64,000 bases of DNA from Neptunomonas antarctica (GTDB lineage: Bacteria > Pseudomonadota > Gammaproteobacteria > Pseudomonadales > Balneatricaceae): the NCBI RefSeq assembly GCF_001305295.1, contig NZ_LJSI01000053.1:620001-684000 (forward strand), written 5' to 3'. Both the position numbers and the translations under genes were made by a program. The notes beneath the pieces were generated by a model. It searched no databases, was not told where the DNA came from, and was given only the letters and a program-made list of their open reading frames with translations. Positions 22,026 through 31,576 of the stretch are shown here, one piece after another. How positions within the stretch are numbered: the first letter of the stretch is position 1; every line of letters starts with the position of its first letter.

Positions 22026-24611
22026 TCAAAGTTTGCTTTTCAGTGAATATAACAGTTCTAATGCCTGACGTGGAGTGAAGTTATCCAGATCAGTCTGTTT
22101 TAGTTGCTCGACAACGGGATGTATGACCGAATTAAACATGTCATTTTGTACCGGTGGCGGGCTCTCAATGTGGGTACCCGCAGCAACCGTTTCAGTTTCT
22201 AACTGAATCAGTTTCTGTCTCGCCTGAGAAATGACGTGAGCAGGCACACCGGCGAGTTGTGCTACCTGTAAACCATAGCTCTGGCTGGCGGGGCCATCAT
22301 GAACCTCGTGCATGAAAACGATAGTGTCCTGATGTTCCAGTGCTGTCAGGTGAACATTGTAAACACCCTCTTGCTGATCAGGGAGCGCTGTTAGTTCAAA
22401 GTAATGGGTCGCAAATAGCGTAAAGGCTTTAATCTGCTGGGCAAGAAATTCAGCGGCTGACCACGCCAGAGATAAGCCATCAAATGTACTGGTTCCGCGT
22501 CCGACTTCGTCCATTAATACGAGGCTATATTCTGTCGCATTGTGCAGAATATTGGCCGTTTCAGTCATCTCTACCATAAAGGTAGAGCGCCCACCTGCCA
22601 GATCATCAGAAGACCCCATGCGGGTAAAAATACGATCCATTATGCCGATGTCGACCTGCTCGGCCGGTACGTAGCTTCCAATATGCGCCAGCAGACAAAT
22701 TAAGGCTGCCTGTCGCATGTAGGTGGATTTACCCCCCATATTCGGGCCGGTAATAATAAGCATGCGTCGCTCAGGATCCAGAGACAGATCATTGGCAACA
22801 AAAGGTGCATCCAGCACAGATTCCACTACCGGGTGGCGACCTCCAATAATTCTTAATTGAGGAGTCTCATGCAAACGGGGTGCACTAAAATTGAGAGTGT
22901 CCGCTCTTTCGGCCAGGTTATTGAGCGTATCCAGCTCAGCTAATGCCTGCGCGCAATCTTGCAATGCGGGAAGCTGCTCAGCTAATGCGGCAATGAGCGA
23001 TTCATAGAGCGCTTTTTCCCGTGCCAGCGAACGGCTTTTTGCGCTGAGTGCTTTGTCTTCGAAGTTTTTCAGTTCGGGGGTAATAAAACGTTCAGCATTT
23101 TTAAGCGTCTGGCGACGAATATAATCAGCAGGTGCCGCATCGGCCTGGCCTTTACTGATTTCAATAAAGTAACCATGGACGCGATTGTAACCCACCTTTA
23201 AGGTTGAAATGCCGGACCGCTCGCGCTCTTGCTGTTCAAGCCTGATCAGATACTCGCCGGCATTTTCGCTGATATTTCGTAACTCATCCAATTCTGCATC
23301 ATAGCCTTCAGCAATCACGCCACCCTCGCGAATAATGACGGGAGGGTTATCCATAATGGCTTTCTGTAACAACTCGGCCTGCTCTGGGAATTCGCTAATG
23401 GCTTTAGCTAAAGTCTGAATATGATCGGCGCGAGATTCATCCGTCAGGAAGCTTTGCAGCTCAGGTAAACGCTGCAAAGCATCCCTTAAGCGTTCTAAAT
23501 CGCGTGGTCGTGCTGATCCTAGTCCTACACGGGATAATATCCGCTCGATATCACCAATCCCTTTGAGTGTTTCAGCGAGTGTTTCATAGCGATAGTTTTG
23601 CTGTAACCACTGGATAGAGTGCTGGCGCTGTACCAGTATGTTTTTATCTCTTAGAGGTTGGTTCAACCAGCGTCGCAGTAAGCGGCTGCCCATCGGCGTG
23701 GCCGTATTGTCCATCACACTAAGCAGGGTGTTTTCACGTCCGCCAGCCAGATTCTGATCAATTTCCAGATTCCTACGTGTAGCAGCATCAAGAATAACGG
23801 TGTTCGAGCGTTGTTCAATTTGGAGCCGACGAATATGCGGCAAAGAGGAGCGCTGCGTATCCTTAGCATACTGCAGCAGGCATCCCGCTGCGCCAATGGC
23901 AATATGCATTTCAGCACAGCCAAAACCTTCAAGGTCTTGTGTGTTAAATTGTTGGCATAACAAGCGTTTTGAGGTTTCTGGTTCAAAATTCCAGGGTGCC
24001 TGAGAGCGAATGCCTTTACGGCCTTTGAGCAGAGTTTCCAGATTACTTTCATCGTTATAAAGTATTTCAGCGGGCTTCAGGCGCTCCAGCTCTGCCAATA
24101 GTGAATCGTCATCTTCAAGCTCCATCAAACTAAAACGGCCGGTGCTGATATCGACTAACGACACGCCATACCTGGACTGCGATGAGTAGATCGCGAGTAG
24201 AATATTGTCGCGGGACTCATCCAGAAACGCTTCATCGCTCAATGTTCCCGGCGTAACAATGCGCGCAACTTTACGTTCCATCGGGCCTTTGCTTGCGCCC
24301 GGATCACCATACTGCTCGCAAATCACAACCGACTCGCCTGCTCTTACGATCTTAGCTATATAGCCTTCAGCCGCATGGTAAGGCAGCCCGGCCATCGGGA
24401 TCGCATTGCCACCTGTTTTACCTCGAGCCGTCAGTGATATATTCAATAACACGGAGGCGCGTTTAGCATCATCATAAAACAGCTCATAAAAGTCACCCAT
24501 CCGGTAAAAAACTAATTGGTCCGGATATTCAGCTTTAATTTTAAAATATTGCTGCATCATGGGTGTGTGTTCAGGCTTTACGTCTATTGTTTTAGCTGTC
24601 TTTTTACTCAT
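22026..24611 (-). CDS. mutS: MutS, DNA mismatch repair protein
   Basis: The 861-residue mismatch-recognition ATPase has the N-terminal mismatch-binding domain ([30 protein letters not shown] region, containing the Phe-x-Glu intercalation motif). Core and clamp domains follow. The C-terminal ABC-type ATPase has Walker [10 protein letters not shown], a signature loop near [14 protein letters not shown], and Walker [15 protein letters not shown] short C-terminal tetramerisation tail is present. Length is normal. In many relatives cinA/recA lie beyond the 5' side of mutS; here mobile-element remains begin there instead. Confidence 0.98.
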   Translation of the reverse strand: MSKKTAKTIDVKPEHTPMMQQYFKIKAEYPDQLVFYRMGDFYELFYDDAKRASVLLNISLTARGKTGGNAIPMAGLPYHAAEGYIAKIVRAGESVVICEQYGDPGASKGPMERKVARIVTPGTLSDEAFLDESRDNILLAIYSSQSRYGVSLVDISTGRFSLMELEDDDSLLAELERLKPAEILYNDESNLETLLKGRKGIRSQAPWNFEPETSKRLLCQQFNTQDLEGFGCAEMHIAIGAAGCLLQYAKDTQRSSLPHIRRLQIEQRSNTVILDAATRRNLEIDQNLAGGRENTLLSVMDNTATPMGSRLLRRWLNQPLRDKNILVQRQHSIQWLQQNYRYETLAETLKGIGDIERILSRVGLGSARPRDLERLRDALQRLPELQSFLTDESRADHIQTLAKAISEFPEQAELLQKAIMDNPPVIIREGGVIAEGYDAELDELRNISENAGEYLIRLEQQERERSGISTLKVGYNRVHGYFIEISKGQADAAPADYIRRQTLKNAERFITPELKNFEDKALSAKSRSLAREKALYESLIAALAEQLPALQDCAQALAELDTLNNLAERADTLNFSAPRLHETPQLRIIGGRHPVVESVLDAPFVANDLSLDPERRMLIITGPNMGGKSTYMRQAALICLLAHIGSYVPAEQVDIGIMDRIFTRMGSSDDLAGGRSTFMVEMTETANILHNATEYSLVLMDEVGRGTSTFDGLSLAWSAAEFLAQQIKAFTLFATHYFELTALPDQQEGVYNVHLTALEHQDTIVFMHEVHDGPASQSYGLQVAQLAGVPAHVISQARQKLIQLETETVAAGTHIESPPPVQNDMFNSVIHPVVEQLKQTDLDNFTPRQALELLYSLKSKL

Positions 24612-24789
24612 TATAAATCTATTATGCCTATATAAAACAATTGCTTATATGTTTTCTTGTTGGGTTAGACTGTCCATAGTGTTTCATTTTTTTTAATTAA
24701 AAAGTTACACTTTTTTTGTTCAGTGAGCCCCAGCGCTTGATCATAAGTTCATGGGAATCTTGTACTAATAAAAGAGATCAAAACAAGTG

Positions 24790-24876
24790 ATGCAGGTTAC
24801 CAAATCAGCCGCTAAACCGCTATCGTCAAGGGCTATCGACACAATGAAGCCTGGTGCCAAGGTAAAGTCAGGTTGA
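24790..24876 (+). pseudogene. N-terminal remnant of a P4-type tyrosine integrase
   Basis: An ATG-initiated frame of 28 codons reads like the start of prophage integrases with the DUF4102 arm-type DNA-binding domain: 'LSSRAIDTMKPGAKVKSG' matches the usual 'L..raI..lkPG.k..D' opening. It then stops at TGA. No catalytic domain follows in any frame. I infer a relic of an integrated element that once entered at this site. The match is by eye and short. Confidence 0.55.
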
Positions 24877-24896
24877 AGTTCTGGACTGAAGGGTAA

Positions 24897-25694
24897 GTGC
24901 AACTTGGAGCCATAAATAGCACTGGTGTTCTAAAGCTTAGACAAGCTTTAGAAATAATGAGTCATTATTTGTCAGACGAGGCTGAGAGGAATGGTGAGGA
25001 ACTGTCAAAGATTGACGCCTCTTCCCTAGTTAGCTCCTGCGTTAATCATATTCTTGGTGAAACTGATATATCGATTGCTATTGAGTTCTCTGAATTAAGG
25101 AATAGGTTATTTTCAGAAACACTTTCATTGGCAGACCCTCAAATAGAGCAGTTACTTGACTCACCACCGTTTTACATTAAAACAGTGGTCTCTGTATTGT
25201 TATCAGGTATTAAGCATGAGCAAGATGCGGCTCAATAGCATGCAGTTGGTAATATTAGTACGTTCATTCATCCGATTTGGTCTCACATACCTGAAAAGGA
25301 TAGATGGCAAATAGGTAACGCTTATCGAGATGCAACGGCTGCCGGGAACATTGCTGCTACTAAAGGATTAAAAAATGCATTACTAAAAGTAAATGGCTTT
25401 GATTACGTACCCGAAAACTTACGATCGGCCACCTTCAAGAAGGCTGCAAAATCTATTATTGATGCTCACTTTTCCTTGAATAACTTTTATACCGAAGCTC
25501 CCCTTGTTTCAAACTTGTCGAAGCTCGGAAGCTCGATTCCTGCACCAGCATTTATAGAATGTGTGCAAGCTATCTATGTGTTTATCTGGGTAATGCCTAC
25601 GGATGTATTAAAACTTGTTCAGGCACTCGCTAATGGGGATGATTCCCGAATTCAGAGTATTGCGAAGAAACTTTATAAGAAAACTAGACAGTAA
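24897..25694 (+). pseudogene. Unrecognised gene split by a single in-frame amber codon
   Basis: A GTG-initiated frame runs 113 codons to TAG at 25236-25238. It then continues in the same frame for a further 151 sense codons to TAA at 25692-25694. The two halves look like one soluble, mostly helical protein of about 265 residues, Ala/Lys/Leu rich, with no membrane segment or motif I recognise. A weak ribosome site (aaggg) precedes the GTG. The gene may be dead, or the first half may be a stable product, with an ATG at 25476 reinitiating the C-terminal third. An attC-like site follows directly, suggesting a former integron cassette. Confidence 0.6.
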
Positions 25695-25696
25695 AA

Positions 25697-25795
25697 ATCT
25701 AACAAGTCAACGCACGCGAAATTAGTAAGGCTGTCACCTTCACCAAGCCGGTGTTTGAGGCGTTACTGTCCGTGCTATTAACTTGTGCGCTTGAC
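25697..25795 (+). other. Decayed attC-like recombination site
   Basis: Three bases after the preceding stop codon lies ATCTAAC, which fits the integron R'' consensus RYYYAAC. It is followed by AAGTCAACGCACG. About 70 bases later CGTGCTATTAACTT is the imperfect complement with a one-base bulge, as in folded attC sites. The site then ends in GCGCTTGAC, two changes from the typical GCGTTAGAC. The total of 99 bp is within the known attC size range. The damaged R' box suggests the site is no longer recombined. Confidence 0.45.
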
Positions 25796-26248
25796 GGGAA
25801 GCTTACAGAGGGATTTGGTTGTTTGTGGCCAGAAGTCTAGCAAGTCCAAACTAAACCGTCCCCAGTATTGTGTGTCTAGGAAAGTCTGGGAAGTCCAATA
25901 TTGGGTCTCTTGTTTATGTAGTGACGTCCATTATTTCTCTCATGATGACCAGACACACTAAGCCGATCTGAACCTAACTTGCTTAGCTCGAGGCATGCAA
26001 TCACACTAGAATCGCTCGGTCAATTAACTAGTAAAAGGTACTTTGATAAAGCTTTATACGTCCAAAAAAATACTTTTATGACACCGTAAAGGTTGGCTCG
26101 TTGCTAATTTCTGTTACATTGGCCCCAAGTTCCCACTAAACCTCCTCCTTTCCCGATATAAACATCCATAGAATGACCTAGCCGGATACGTAGGCTGATT
26201 CATGGATATGCTATTTTTTCATCGGGCTGGTTATTTATGGTTGTACAA
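25796..26248. other. Gene-poor gap upstream of the autotransporter, with an imperfect hairpin
   Basis: I see no coding region in this stretch. Near its end, at 26164-26207, an interrupted inverted repeat (ATCCAT, GAAT and AGCC pairing with GGCT, ATTC and ATGGAT) precedes a T-rich run at 26214-26219. It sits about 30 bases before the autotransporter start. It could be a 5' UTR structure or a terminator of upstream readthrough. No promoter can be assigned with confidence. Confidence 0.35.
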
Positions 26249-29200
26249 ATGAATCGCACATTTAAAGTTATTTGGAATGTCAGTCGTCAAGTCTGGATGG
26301 TCACGGGTGAACTTACCAGAGGCAAAAGTAAAAGCAGCACGGCTGCATCAGCCTCTAAATTCATACCCACTCTAAGCTCTGCGCTCTTGGCGACAGGACT
26401 CAGTGCTATCGCACTACCAGCATGGAGTGTGGACACCTCTCGGACCGGTGCTAGCGGCGATTGGTTTACAACGGATAACTGGGATACCAATGCGGTCCCT
26501 ACTTCATCTGATAATACGTTTATAGATAACGACGGTGCAGCACAAGTAAGTTCAGGTACAGCGCAGGCTAGGGACCTTTCCGTTGGTTTTTCAGGTAACG
26601 GCACACTCGATATCACCAATGGCGGCGCGGTTAGCAATACTTTTGGCTTCATAGGTCGCAACTCAGGCAGCAGCATCAGCAGCGTTACAGTCGATGGTGT
26701 CGGCTCTAGCTGGACTAATAGTGGCAACCTTTCCGTTGGTCATTCAGGTGACGGAACTCTCAACGTTAGCGATGGCGGCACGGTGAGCAATAATCGTGGT
26801 TTCATAGGTTTCGGCTTAGGTAGTACCAGTAGGGCCACCGTTGATGGTGCCGGCTCTAGCTGGACTAATAGTGATAGCCTTTACGTTGGTGATTCAGGTA
26901 ACGGAACACTTGAAATCACCAATGGCGGCGCGGTGAGCAATACTGTTGGTTATATAGGTCATAAGTTAGACGGGATCAGTAGTGCCACCGTTGATGGTGC
27001 CGACTCTACCTGGGCTAATAGTGATCGCCTTTACGTTGGTGATGTAGGTGAGGGAACACTCGACATCACCAATGGTGGCGCGGTTAGCAATACTGTTGGC
27101 TATATAGGTTACAACACAGTTAGCAAAGGCTGGGTAACTGTTGATGGTGCCGGCTCTAGCTGGACTAATAGTGATGACCTTTACGTTGGTGATTTGGGTG
27201 ACGCAGCACTCGCCATAAGCAATGGCGGTGCAGTGAGCAATACATTTGGCTACATAGGTCGTCAATCAGGCAGTACCGGCAACGTGACTGTCGATGGTGC
27301 TAGCTCTAGCTGGACTAATAGCTCCAGGCTTTACGTTGGTAGTTCAGGTGATGGAACACTCGACATCGCCAATGGCGGCGCGGTTAGCAATACTTTTGGC
27401 TATATAGGTTACGACTCGGGTAGCACGGGTAGCGTTACTGTCGATGGTACTGGCTCTAGCTGGGCTAATAGTAGCGAACTTATCGTTGGTGAGTTAGCTA
27501 ACGGAACACTTGAAATCACCAATGGCGGCGCGGTGAGCAATACTAATGGGTTCATAGGTTACAACTCAGGTAGTACCGGCAGCGTTACTGTCGATGGCAG
27601 CGGCTCTAGCTGGACTAATAGTGACGACCTTTTCGTGGGTTCGTCAGGTGACGGAGCTCTCGACATCAGCAATGGTGGTACTGTCAATGTTAATTCTGGT
27701 ACAGGCACAGTATCTATTGGCGGCAGTCCAGGCTCTACAGGCACACTTAATATTGGCGCCGCAAGTGGTGACACGGCTGTCGCTGCCGGCACACTGAGTG
27801 CCGCATCTGTCTCATTTGCTGCCGGTACAGGCGCTTTAGCATTCAATCATACCGAAACTGACTATACATTTTCACCTACTATTAGTGGCGCTGGCTCAAT
27901 CGGGTTACTCTCTGGCAGTACTCGCTTTACCGGTGCGTTAACAGGGTATACCGGTACGCTGACTGTCGATGGTGGCACCTTAGCTATTCAGAGTGGCGAG
28001 ACATTGTCTCTGGGTGGTAATTACACACAAGCAGCATCAGGTGTTATTTCTCTTGGCGTTACCAATACCGCTTCGTTCGGTAAGCTTATTGTCGCTGGCA
28101 CAGCTACACTTGCTAGTAATGCTCAAATTAACGTCGATGTGGCAGGCTTGAGTACGCCCCCTAGCTTAACTAACGTTATCTTGGCAGGCACATTAACATC
28201 AGACGGCTCGTTTGTGGTGACAGATAATTCACTGCTATTTAACTTTGACGCCGTCAAAGACGGCAACACGGTTGATCTCACGCTAGCCTCTGCAGCCACC
28301 GCCCAGTCTTTGACCACTAAAAGGTCAACATTAGGTGCAGCAGCAACCATTGATAGCATCATTAGCACTAATCCTACGGGCGAGATAGCAAGCAGTCTCA
28401 TTTCGCTTACCACCGTACAAGAAGTGACGGATGCCGTTGAATCATTACTTCCTGGCAATTCAAGTGGCATGGCCCAAACGACTAATATTAGTACCAATGC
28501 TGTAACGGGTATTGTGGCTTCACGCCAAGATTTAACGCGCGGCCTATCATCAGGTGATGACTTTATAACTGACCGTCATATTTGGGTTAAACCGTTTGGT
28601 GGTTGGGCAGAGCAAGATACCCGCCAAGGTGTCACAGGTTATGACGTTGATAGTTATGGTTTAGCCTTGGGTATGGATCGTGATGTCTCATCATCATGGA
28701 ATGCAGGCTTGGCACTGGCTTACATCAACAGTGATGTTGCAAGCACTTTAGCTGCTGGCGCGCAATCCGTTGATATTGATACTTACTTAGCCAAAGTCTA
28801 TGCCACTAACATGCTTGACGCCACGACAGCCTTAAACCTTCAAGCTGGTTTAGGCTTCTCAAACTACGATAGTAATCGCCGTATTTTCACAGGCGATGTT
28901 GCCAGTGCCGGTTACGATAGCTGGAATGTACAACTCAGTGCTGAACTTGAACGCAGCTACCAAGTCAGCGATAAAACAGTCATGACACCGTATGTGCATG
29001 CTGATTATGGTTATACCAATGTAGATGGCTACACTGAATCAGGTGCAGGTGCATTAAGCTTAAATGTGGCTAATGATAGTGCTGACAGCTTAATTATCGG
29101 TACAGGCGTAAAAGCCAACCATACCGTATCAGATAGTCTGTTACTGATGGCCAATGCCGGTATTGGATATGATGTAATGACTGATCGAACCAGTCTCACA

Positions 29201-29392
29201 TCCTCGTTTGCAGGCGGTGGTGCGCAATTTACTACTGAAGGAATTGAACCTGATGAGTGGGTTTATAACGCAGGTCTCGGTGCTAAATACATTTTAGACA
29301 ATGGCGCTGAAATTACAGCGAGCTACAACATTGATGCTCGCCAAGATTTCACAGATCAGTCGGTCAGTGTTAATTTTAGAATGATGTTCTAA
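26249..29392 (+). CDS. Type Va autotransporter with repeated passenger
   Basis: The surface or secreted protein is about 1047 residues long. It starts with the extended signal peptide region of type V secretion (MNRTFKVIWNVSRQVWMV, then a Ser/Ala hydrophobic core ending in PAWS). I chose the ATG at 26249 because this region normally begins Met-Asn; an in-frame ATG at 26237 is also present. The passenger holds seven complete 50-residue repeats and one partial one, rich in 'GTLDITNGGAVSNT' and 'VTVDGAGSSWTNS', which fit a beta helix. The C-terminal 270 residues form the 12-strand autotransporter barrel (starting near HIWVKPFGGWAEQ) and end in Phe. No protease triad is seen in the passenger, so an adhesive or aggregation role is possible but not shown. 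Confidence 0.93.
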   Translation: MNRTFKVIWNVSRQVWMVTGELTRGKSKSSTAASASKFIPTLSSALLATGLSAIALPAWSVDTSRTGASGDWFTTDNWDTNAVPTSSDNTFIDNDGAAQVSSGTAQARDLSVGFSGNGTLDITNGGAVSNTFGFIGRNSGSSISSVTVDGVGSSWTNSGNLSVGHSGDGTLNVSDGGTVSNNRGFIGFGLGSTSRATVDGAGSSWTNSDSLYVGDSGNGTLEITNGGAVSNTVGYIGHKLDGISSATVDGADSTWANSDRLYVGDVGEGTLDITNGGAVSNTVGYIGYNTVSKGWVTVDGAGSSWTNSDDLYVGDLGDAALAISNGGAVSNTFGYIGRQSGSTGNVTVDGASSSWTNSSRLYVGSSGDGTLDIANGGAVSNTFGYIGYDSGSTGSVTVDGTGSSWANSSELIVGELANGTLEITNGGAVSNTNGFIGYNSGSTGSVTVDGSGSSWTNSDDLFVGSSGDGALDISNGGTVNVNSGTGTVSIGGSPGSTGTLNIGAASGDTAVAAGTLSAASVSFAAGTGALAFNHTETDYTFSPTISGAGSIGLLSGSTRFTGALTGYTGTLTVDGGTLAIQSGETLSLGGNYTQAASGVISLGVTNTASFGKLIVAGTATLASNAQINVDVAGLSTPPSLTNVILAGTLTSDGSFVVTDNSLLFNFDAVKDGNTVDLTLASAATAQSLTTKRSTLGAAATIDSIISTNPTGEIASSLISLTTVQEVTDAVESLLPGNSSGMAQTTNISTNAVTGIVASRQDLTRGLSSGDDFITDRHIWVKPFGGWAEQDTRQGVTGYDVDSYGLALGMDRDVSSSWNAGLALAYINSDVASTLAAGAQSVDIDTYLAKVYATNMLDATTALNLQAGLGFSNYDSNRRIFTGDVASAGYDSWNVQLSAELERSYQVSDKTVMTPYVHADYGYTNVDGYTESGAGALSLNVANDSADSLIIGTGVKANHTVSDSLLLMANAGIGYDVMTDRTSLTSSFAGGGAQFTTEGIEPDEWVYNAGLGAKYILDNGAEITASYNIDARQDFTDQSVSVNFRMMF
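26573..27680 (+). repeat. Seven tandem 150-bp coding repeats plus one partial
   Basis: Units begin at 26573, 26726, 26876, 27026, 27176, 27326, 27476 and 27626. The first unit is 153 bp, the others 150 bp, and the last is cut short. Blocks such as 'aatggcggcgcggt(t/g)agcaatac' and 'ggctctagctggactaatagt' are nearly identical between units. The repeats keep the reading frame, so copy number can change without a frameshift. Confidence 0.9.
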
Positions 29393-29418
29393 AGACACAT
29401 CATCAAGACAAACAAGAG

Positions 29419-29440
29419 AGGCGCCTTCGGGTGCTTTTTT
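29419..29440 (+). terminator. Intrinsic terminator after the autotransporter
   Basis: A 7-bp stem (AGGCGCC / GGTGCTT with two G-T pairs) closes a TTCG tetraloop and is followed by six T. It lies 27 bases after the autotransporter stop codon. Confidence 0.85.
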
Positions 29441-29443
29441 ATA

Positions 29444-29665
29444 TTGAAACAACGCACCCTATGGTTTATCGCTCTGCTACTCTCTGGCTGCGCTAGTGTG
29501 CCCTTGCCACAACAGCGGCAAAATATTGCAAATCAACTTGCAGCAAACCACAGCTGGCAAGCCAAACTTATTCAAGCATCACCTTTTCTGTCGGTATACA
29601 AACCCTCTTACCGGAAAATTTGTACAGATAAAATTAGGGAACTCCTGATGCTTAATCATAGTTAG
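29444..29665 (+). pseudogene. Truncated lipoprotein gene, possibly an alpha/beta hydrolase fragment
   Basis: A 73-codon frame starts at TTG directly after the terminator and encodes a lipoprotein signal with lipobox LSGC. The next residues (HSWQAKLIQASPFLSVYKP) resemble the first strand of lipoprotein-type serine hydrolases ('W....i.a..F.l..Y.P'). After this the similarity ends and the frame closes. I read it as the 5' fragment of a longer gene whose remainder is missing. A short real lipoprotein cannot be excluded. Confidence 0.35.
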
Positions 29666-29761
29666 GTATCGCTTCAGCAATCCCTGTAGCTATGGGAGGT
29701 AGGTGGAGGGTTTTTCTAGTAAAGAGCGAAGTCAAGTAAAGATATTAGGTATCATGGGTTT

Positions 29762-30484
29762 TCAGTTGATCTGATGCTGCTGGTTCATGCCTTTTTTTGT
29801 GTAGTCGGTGGTAAGAACCCAGCCTTGAGCAGGTACGTTTTTAATAATGTCGTACTTTATTTTCTTACGTAACTCGCATAATAAGTTTTTTAATGCCGAG
29901 TCAGTCATATATGTTTGTGGCCATATACTATTGGCAATGGTGTTTCTTGTTACTAAGCGGCCAGCATTATGTAAGAACAACTCAAGTAATAAGCGTTCTT
30001 TTTTACCAAGGCTTGTAAGTTTTAAATCGATTATTAAAGAGCATGTTAAAAAACAGTAACGAATATTTTCAGCAATGTGATAAATAGAAAGCTTATGCTC
30101 TAATTGTTGACCAATGCGCTCAAAAATGGGATTGAGTTCTTTAAATGGAAGCGGCTTAATGAAATAACCATCAACGCGTAAATTTGCTGCACGTAATAAA
30201 TGCTTGCGTTCAGATAATGCTGATAAAACGATGATAGGAATGTCGTAATTTTCTTCGCGAATTTTATCAATAAAAGTCAGGCCATCTTCGTCTGAGAGTT
30301 GAATGTCAATAATAATGATATCAATTTGTGATGTGTTGTAATAATGCATGGCAGAGCTGACATCATGAGCGAGTATTACAGACTTAAACATGGGAGAAAA
30401 AAGTGAATATGCATCTCTTTTTACATGGATGTCGTCGTCAATAAAAAGTAAATTAAGACTTTGCAAAATGATATGCGATTGCAT
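29762..30484 (-). CDS. Orphan OmpR/PhoB-family response regulator
   Basis: The 240-residue protein has a receiver domain (about 10-125) with acidic residues FIDDD, phosphoacceptor Asp60 in IIIIDIQLSDEDG, and the conserved Lys110 in FIKPLP. A C-terminal winged helix (about 150-230, RLVTRNTIANSIWP and LKNLLCELRKKI) follows. No histidine kinase gene is adjacent, so its partner and targets are unknown. It is the last intact gene before the large secretion locus, which is transcribed divergently about 1.1 kb away. Regulation of that locus is possible but purely positional. Confidence 0.85.
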   Translation of the reverse strand: MQSHIILQSLNLLFIDDDIHVKRDAYSLFSPMFKSVILAHDVSSAMHYYNTSQIDIIIIDIQLSDEDGLTFIDKIREENYDIPIIVLSALSERKHLLRAANLRVDGYFIKPLPFKELNPIFERIGQQLEHKLSIYHIAENIRYCFLTCSLIIDLKLTSLGKKERLLLELFLHNAGRLVTRNTIANSIWPQTYMTDSALKNLLCELRKKIKYDIIKNVPAQGWVLTTDYTKKGMNQQHQIN

Positions 30485-30502
30485 GTATTACGGCGCCTTT
30501 TT

Positions 30503-30838
30503 TCATTGAGACCTTTGCGCGATAGTAGTAAACGCGCTCCCTTTTAATTTAATACGTTTTTTAAGCTGAAAACTTAATAAACGCGTAGTATCAGTAAAGC
30601 GCTTCCTTATCTTTACCTTTTTCACGCCGGCTTCAGGGTCTTGATCTACCCTGGGTTATACCTGCAGACCTCGTTTGAGGTTGTGCGCCACTTACATTAA
30701 CTCAGAGCGCATACGGTTTCGGTCAATACCGAGGTGACGTGCTTTAGCTCTTGTGTAATGTTGTTTTAAGACACCAAAGACGGGTTCGTTATCCGCGTAA
30801 ACAGACGATTCGTTACCGCTAAATATGTCACTGAATAG
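30503..30838 (-). mobile_element. IS5-family transposase remnant (C-terminal part)
   Basis: Read on the minus strand, the frame gives a fragment ending 'SVYAD', a DDE-region motif. It is fused by an internal deletion to 'VFGVLKQHYTRAKARHLGIDRNRMRSELM', then a stop, then 'VAHNLKRGLQV', another stop, and a basic tail. These blocks are characteristic of the C-terminal half of IS5-family transposases ('VEHVFGVLKQHY...LMCVAHNIKRGL'). Two in-frame stops and a deletion of about 50 codons show that it is dead. Confidence 0.7.
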
Positions 30839-31576
30839 TTAGATGATATATTTTACCTGATTACTCCAATTATGTAGTCTTTTGGTATACAGCTTTTTTA
30901 AAAAACCCCAGAACAATGATGTATATCAATGGTTAAGGCGTCTGCAATTAAATTCAGCACTATGAGGCTAGGTATATTATAGCTTTCATTGGTAAATCAA
31001 TGGATTGTCCGCTTATATTTGCTAGCAATGAAATCAGTTATAAACGTCGCCTAATGCGTAAAGAGAAGTTTCTTGGTTTCATCGAGCAGGGGTTCCCCGA
31101 TAGTATACGCAGCATAGTTTTCGATGCGGATTATATTTAATTCATCTAATATAAGAATGTCAGCATCTGGTTATTTGCAGCGTTTTAGGAAAGATAAATA
31201 TTTAATTTCAATAAATAGTAAGGACTTCAAAAAATATTATTTACCAAACCGGTTTTATTCATATTCTGTTCATGTTTGGTTGATGTTTTTTGTTAGATGC
31301 CTCGCCGGCCAGTTTAGTACAAGGCACCGAAGAGAGATAGTTCATCCATTTTCTTAGAATTTTTGGTTGCATCGTTAGTTAAATTTTTATATCAGACTGC
31401 TTTGAGACTTCATCGCGTATATTCTTTGCCGATATATTAAGACTATATTTTCATACTTATACCTGAGTGCGTGGAGAGTGCGCAGCAGAAGTGAAATATA
31501 TGATTTCGTCATATTTCTGACTAATAGCTCGAATTATGATTTTTCCCCTCAAAGTATTAAAAGGATAGAAGCGCAC
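30839..31576. other. Non-coding stretch upstream of the secretion locus
   Basis: Apart from the IS fragment at 31000-31140 no supported gene is seen. The sequence is AT-rich. A 19-bp segment at 31132-31150 (tatatttaattcatctaat) recurs exactly at 63750-63768. The promoter of the tolC-like operon should lie in the last 150 bases, but I cannot name its boxes. Confidence 0.4.
31000..31140 (+). mobile_element. IS5-family transposase remnant (N-terminal part)
   Basis: A 46-codon frame on the plus strand contains 'LIFASNEISYKRRLMRKEKFLGFIEQ'-like sequence (31009 onward). This matches the opening of IS5-family transposases ('LTFADSEFSSKRR.TRKE.FL..MEQ'). It ends at TAA. It points the opposite way from the C-terminal remnant 160 bases upstream, so the two are either from different copies or separated by an inversion. 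Confidence 0.5.

Noticed and set aside
26573-27680. CRISPR-like periodic repeats
   Set aside because: The 150-bp units are in frame, encode a conserved protein repeat and have no unique spacers; they belong to the autotransporter passenger.
26287-28497. Long minus-strand reading frames opposite the autotransporter
   Set aside because: They are shadows of the repetitive passenger coding sequence with no ribosome sites and low-complexity Val/Pro/Thr composition.
31478-31576. N-terminal extension of the TolC-like gene
   Set aside because: It would place 33 residues before a clear lipoprotein signal peptide; the ATG at 31577 has its own ribosome site.
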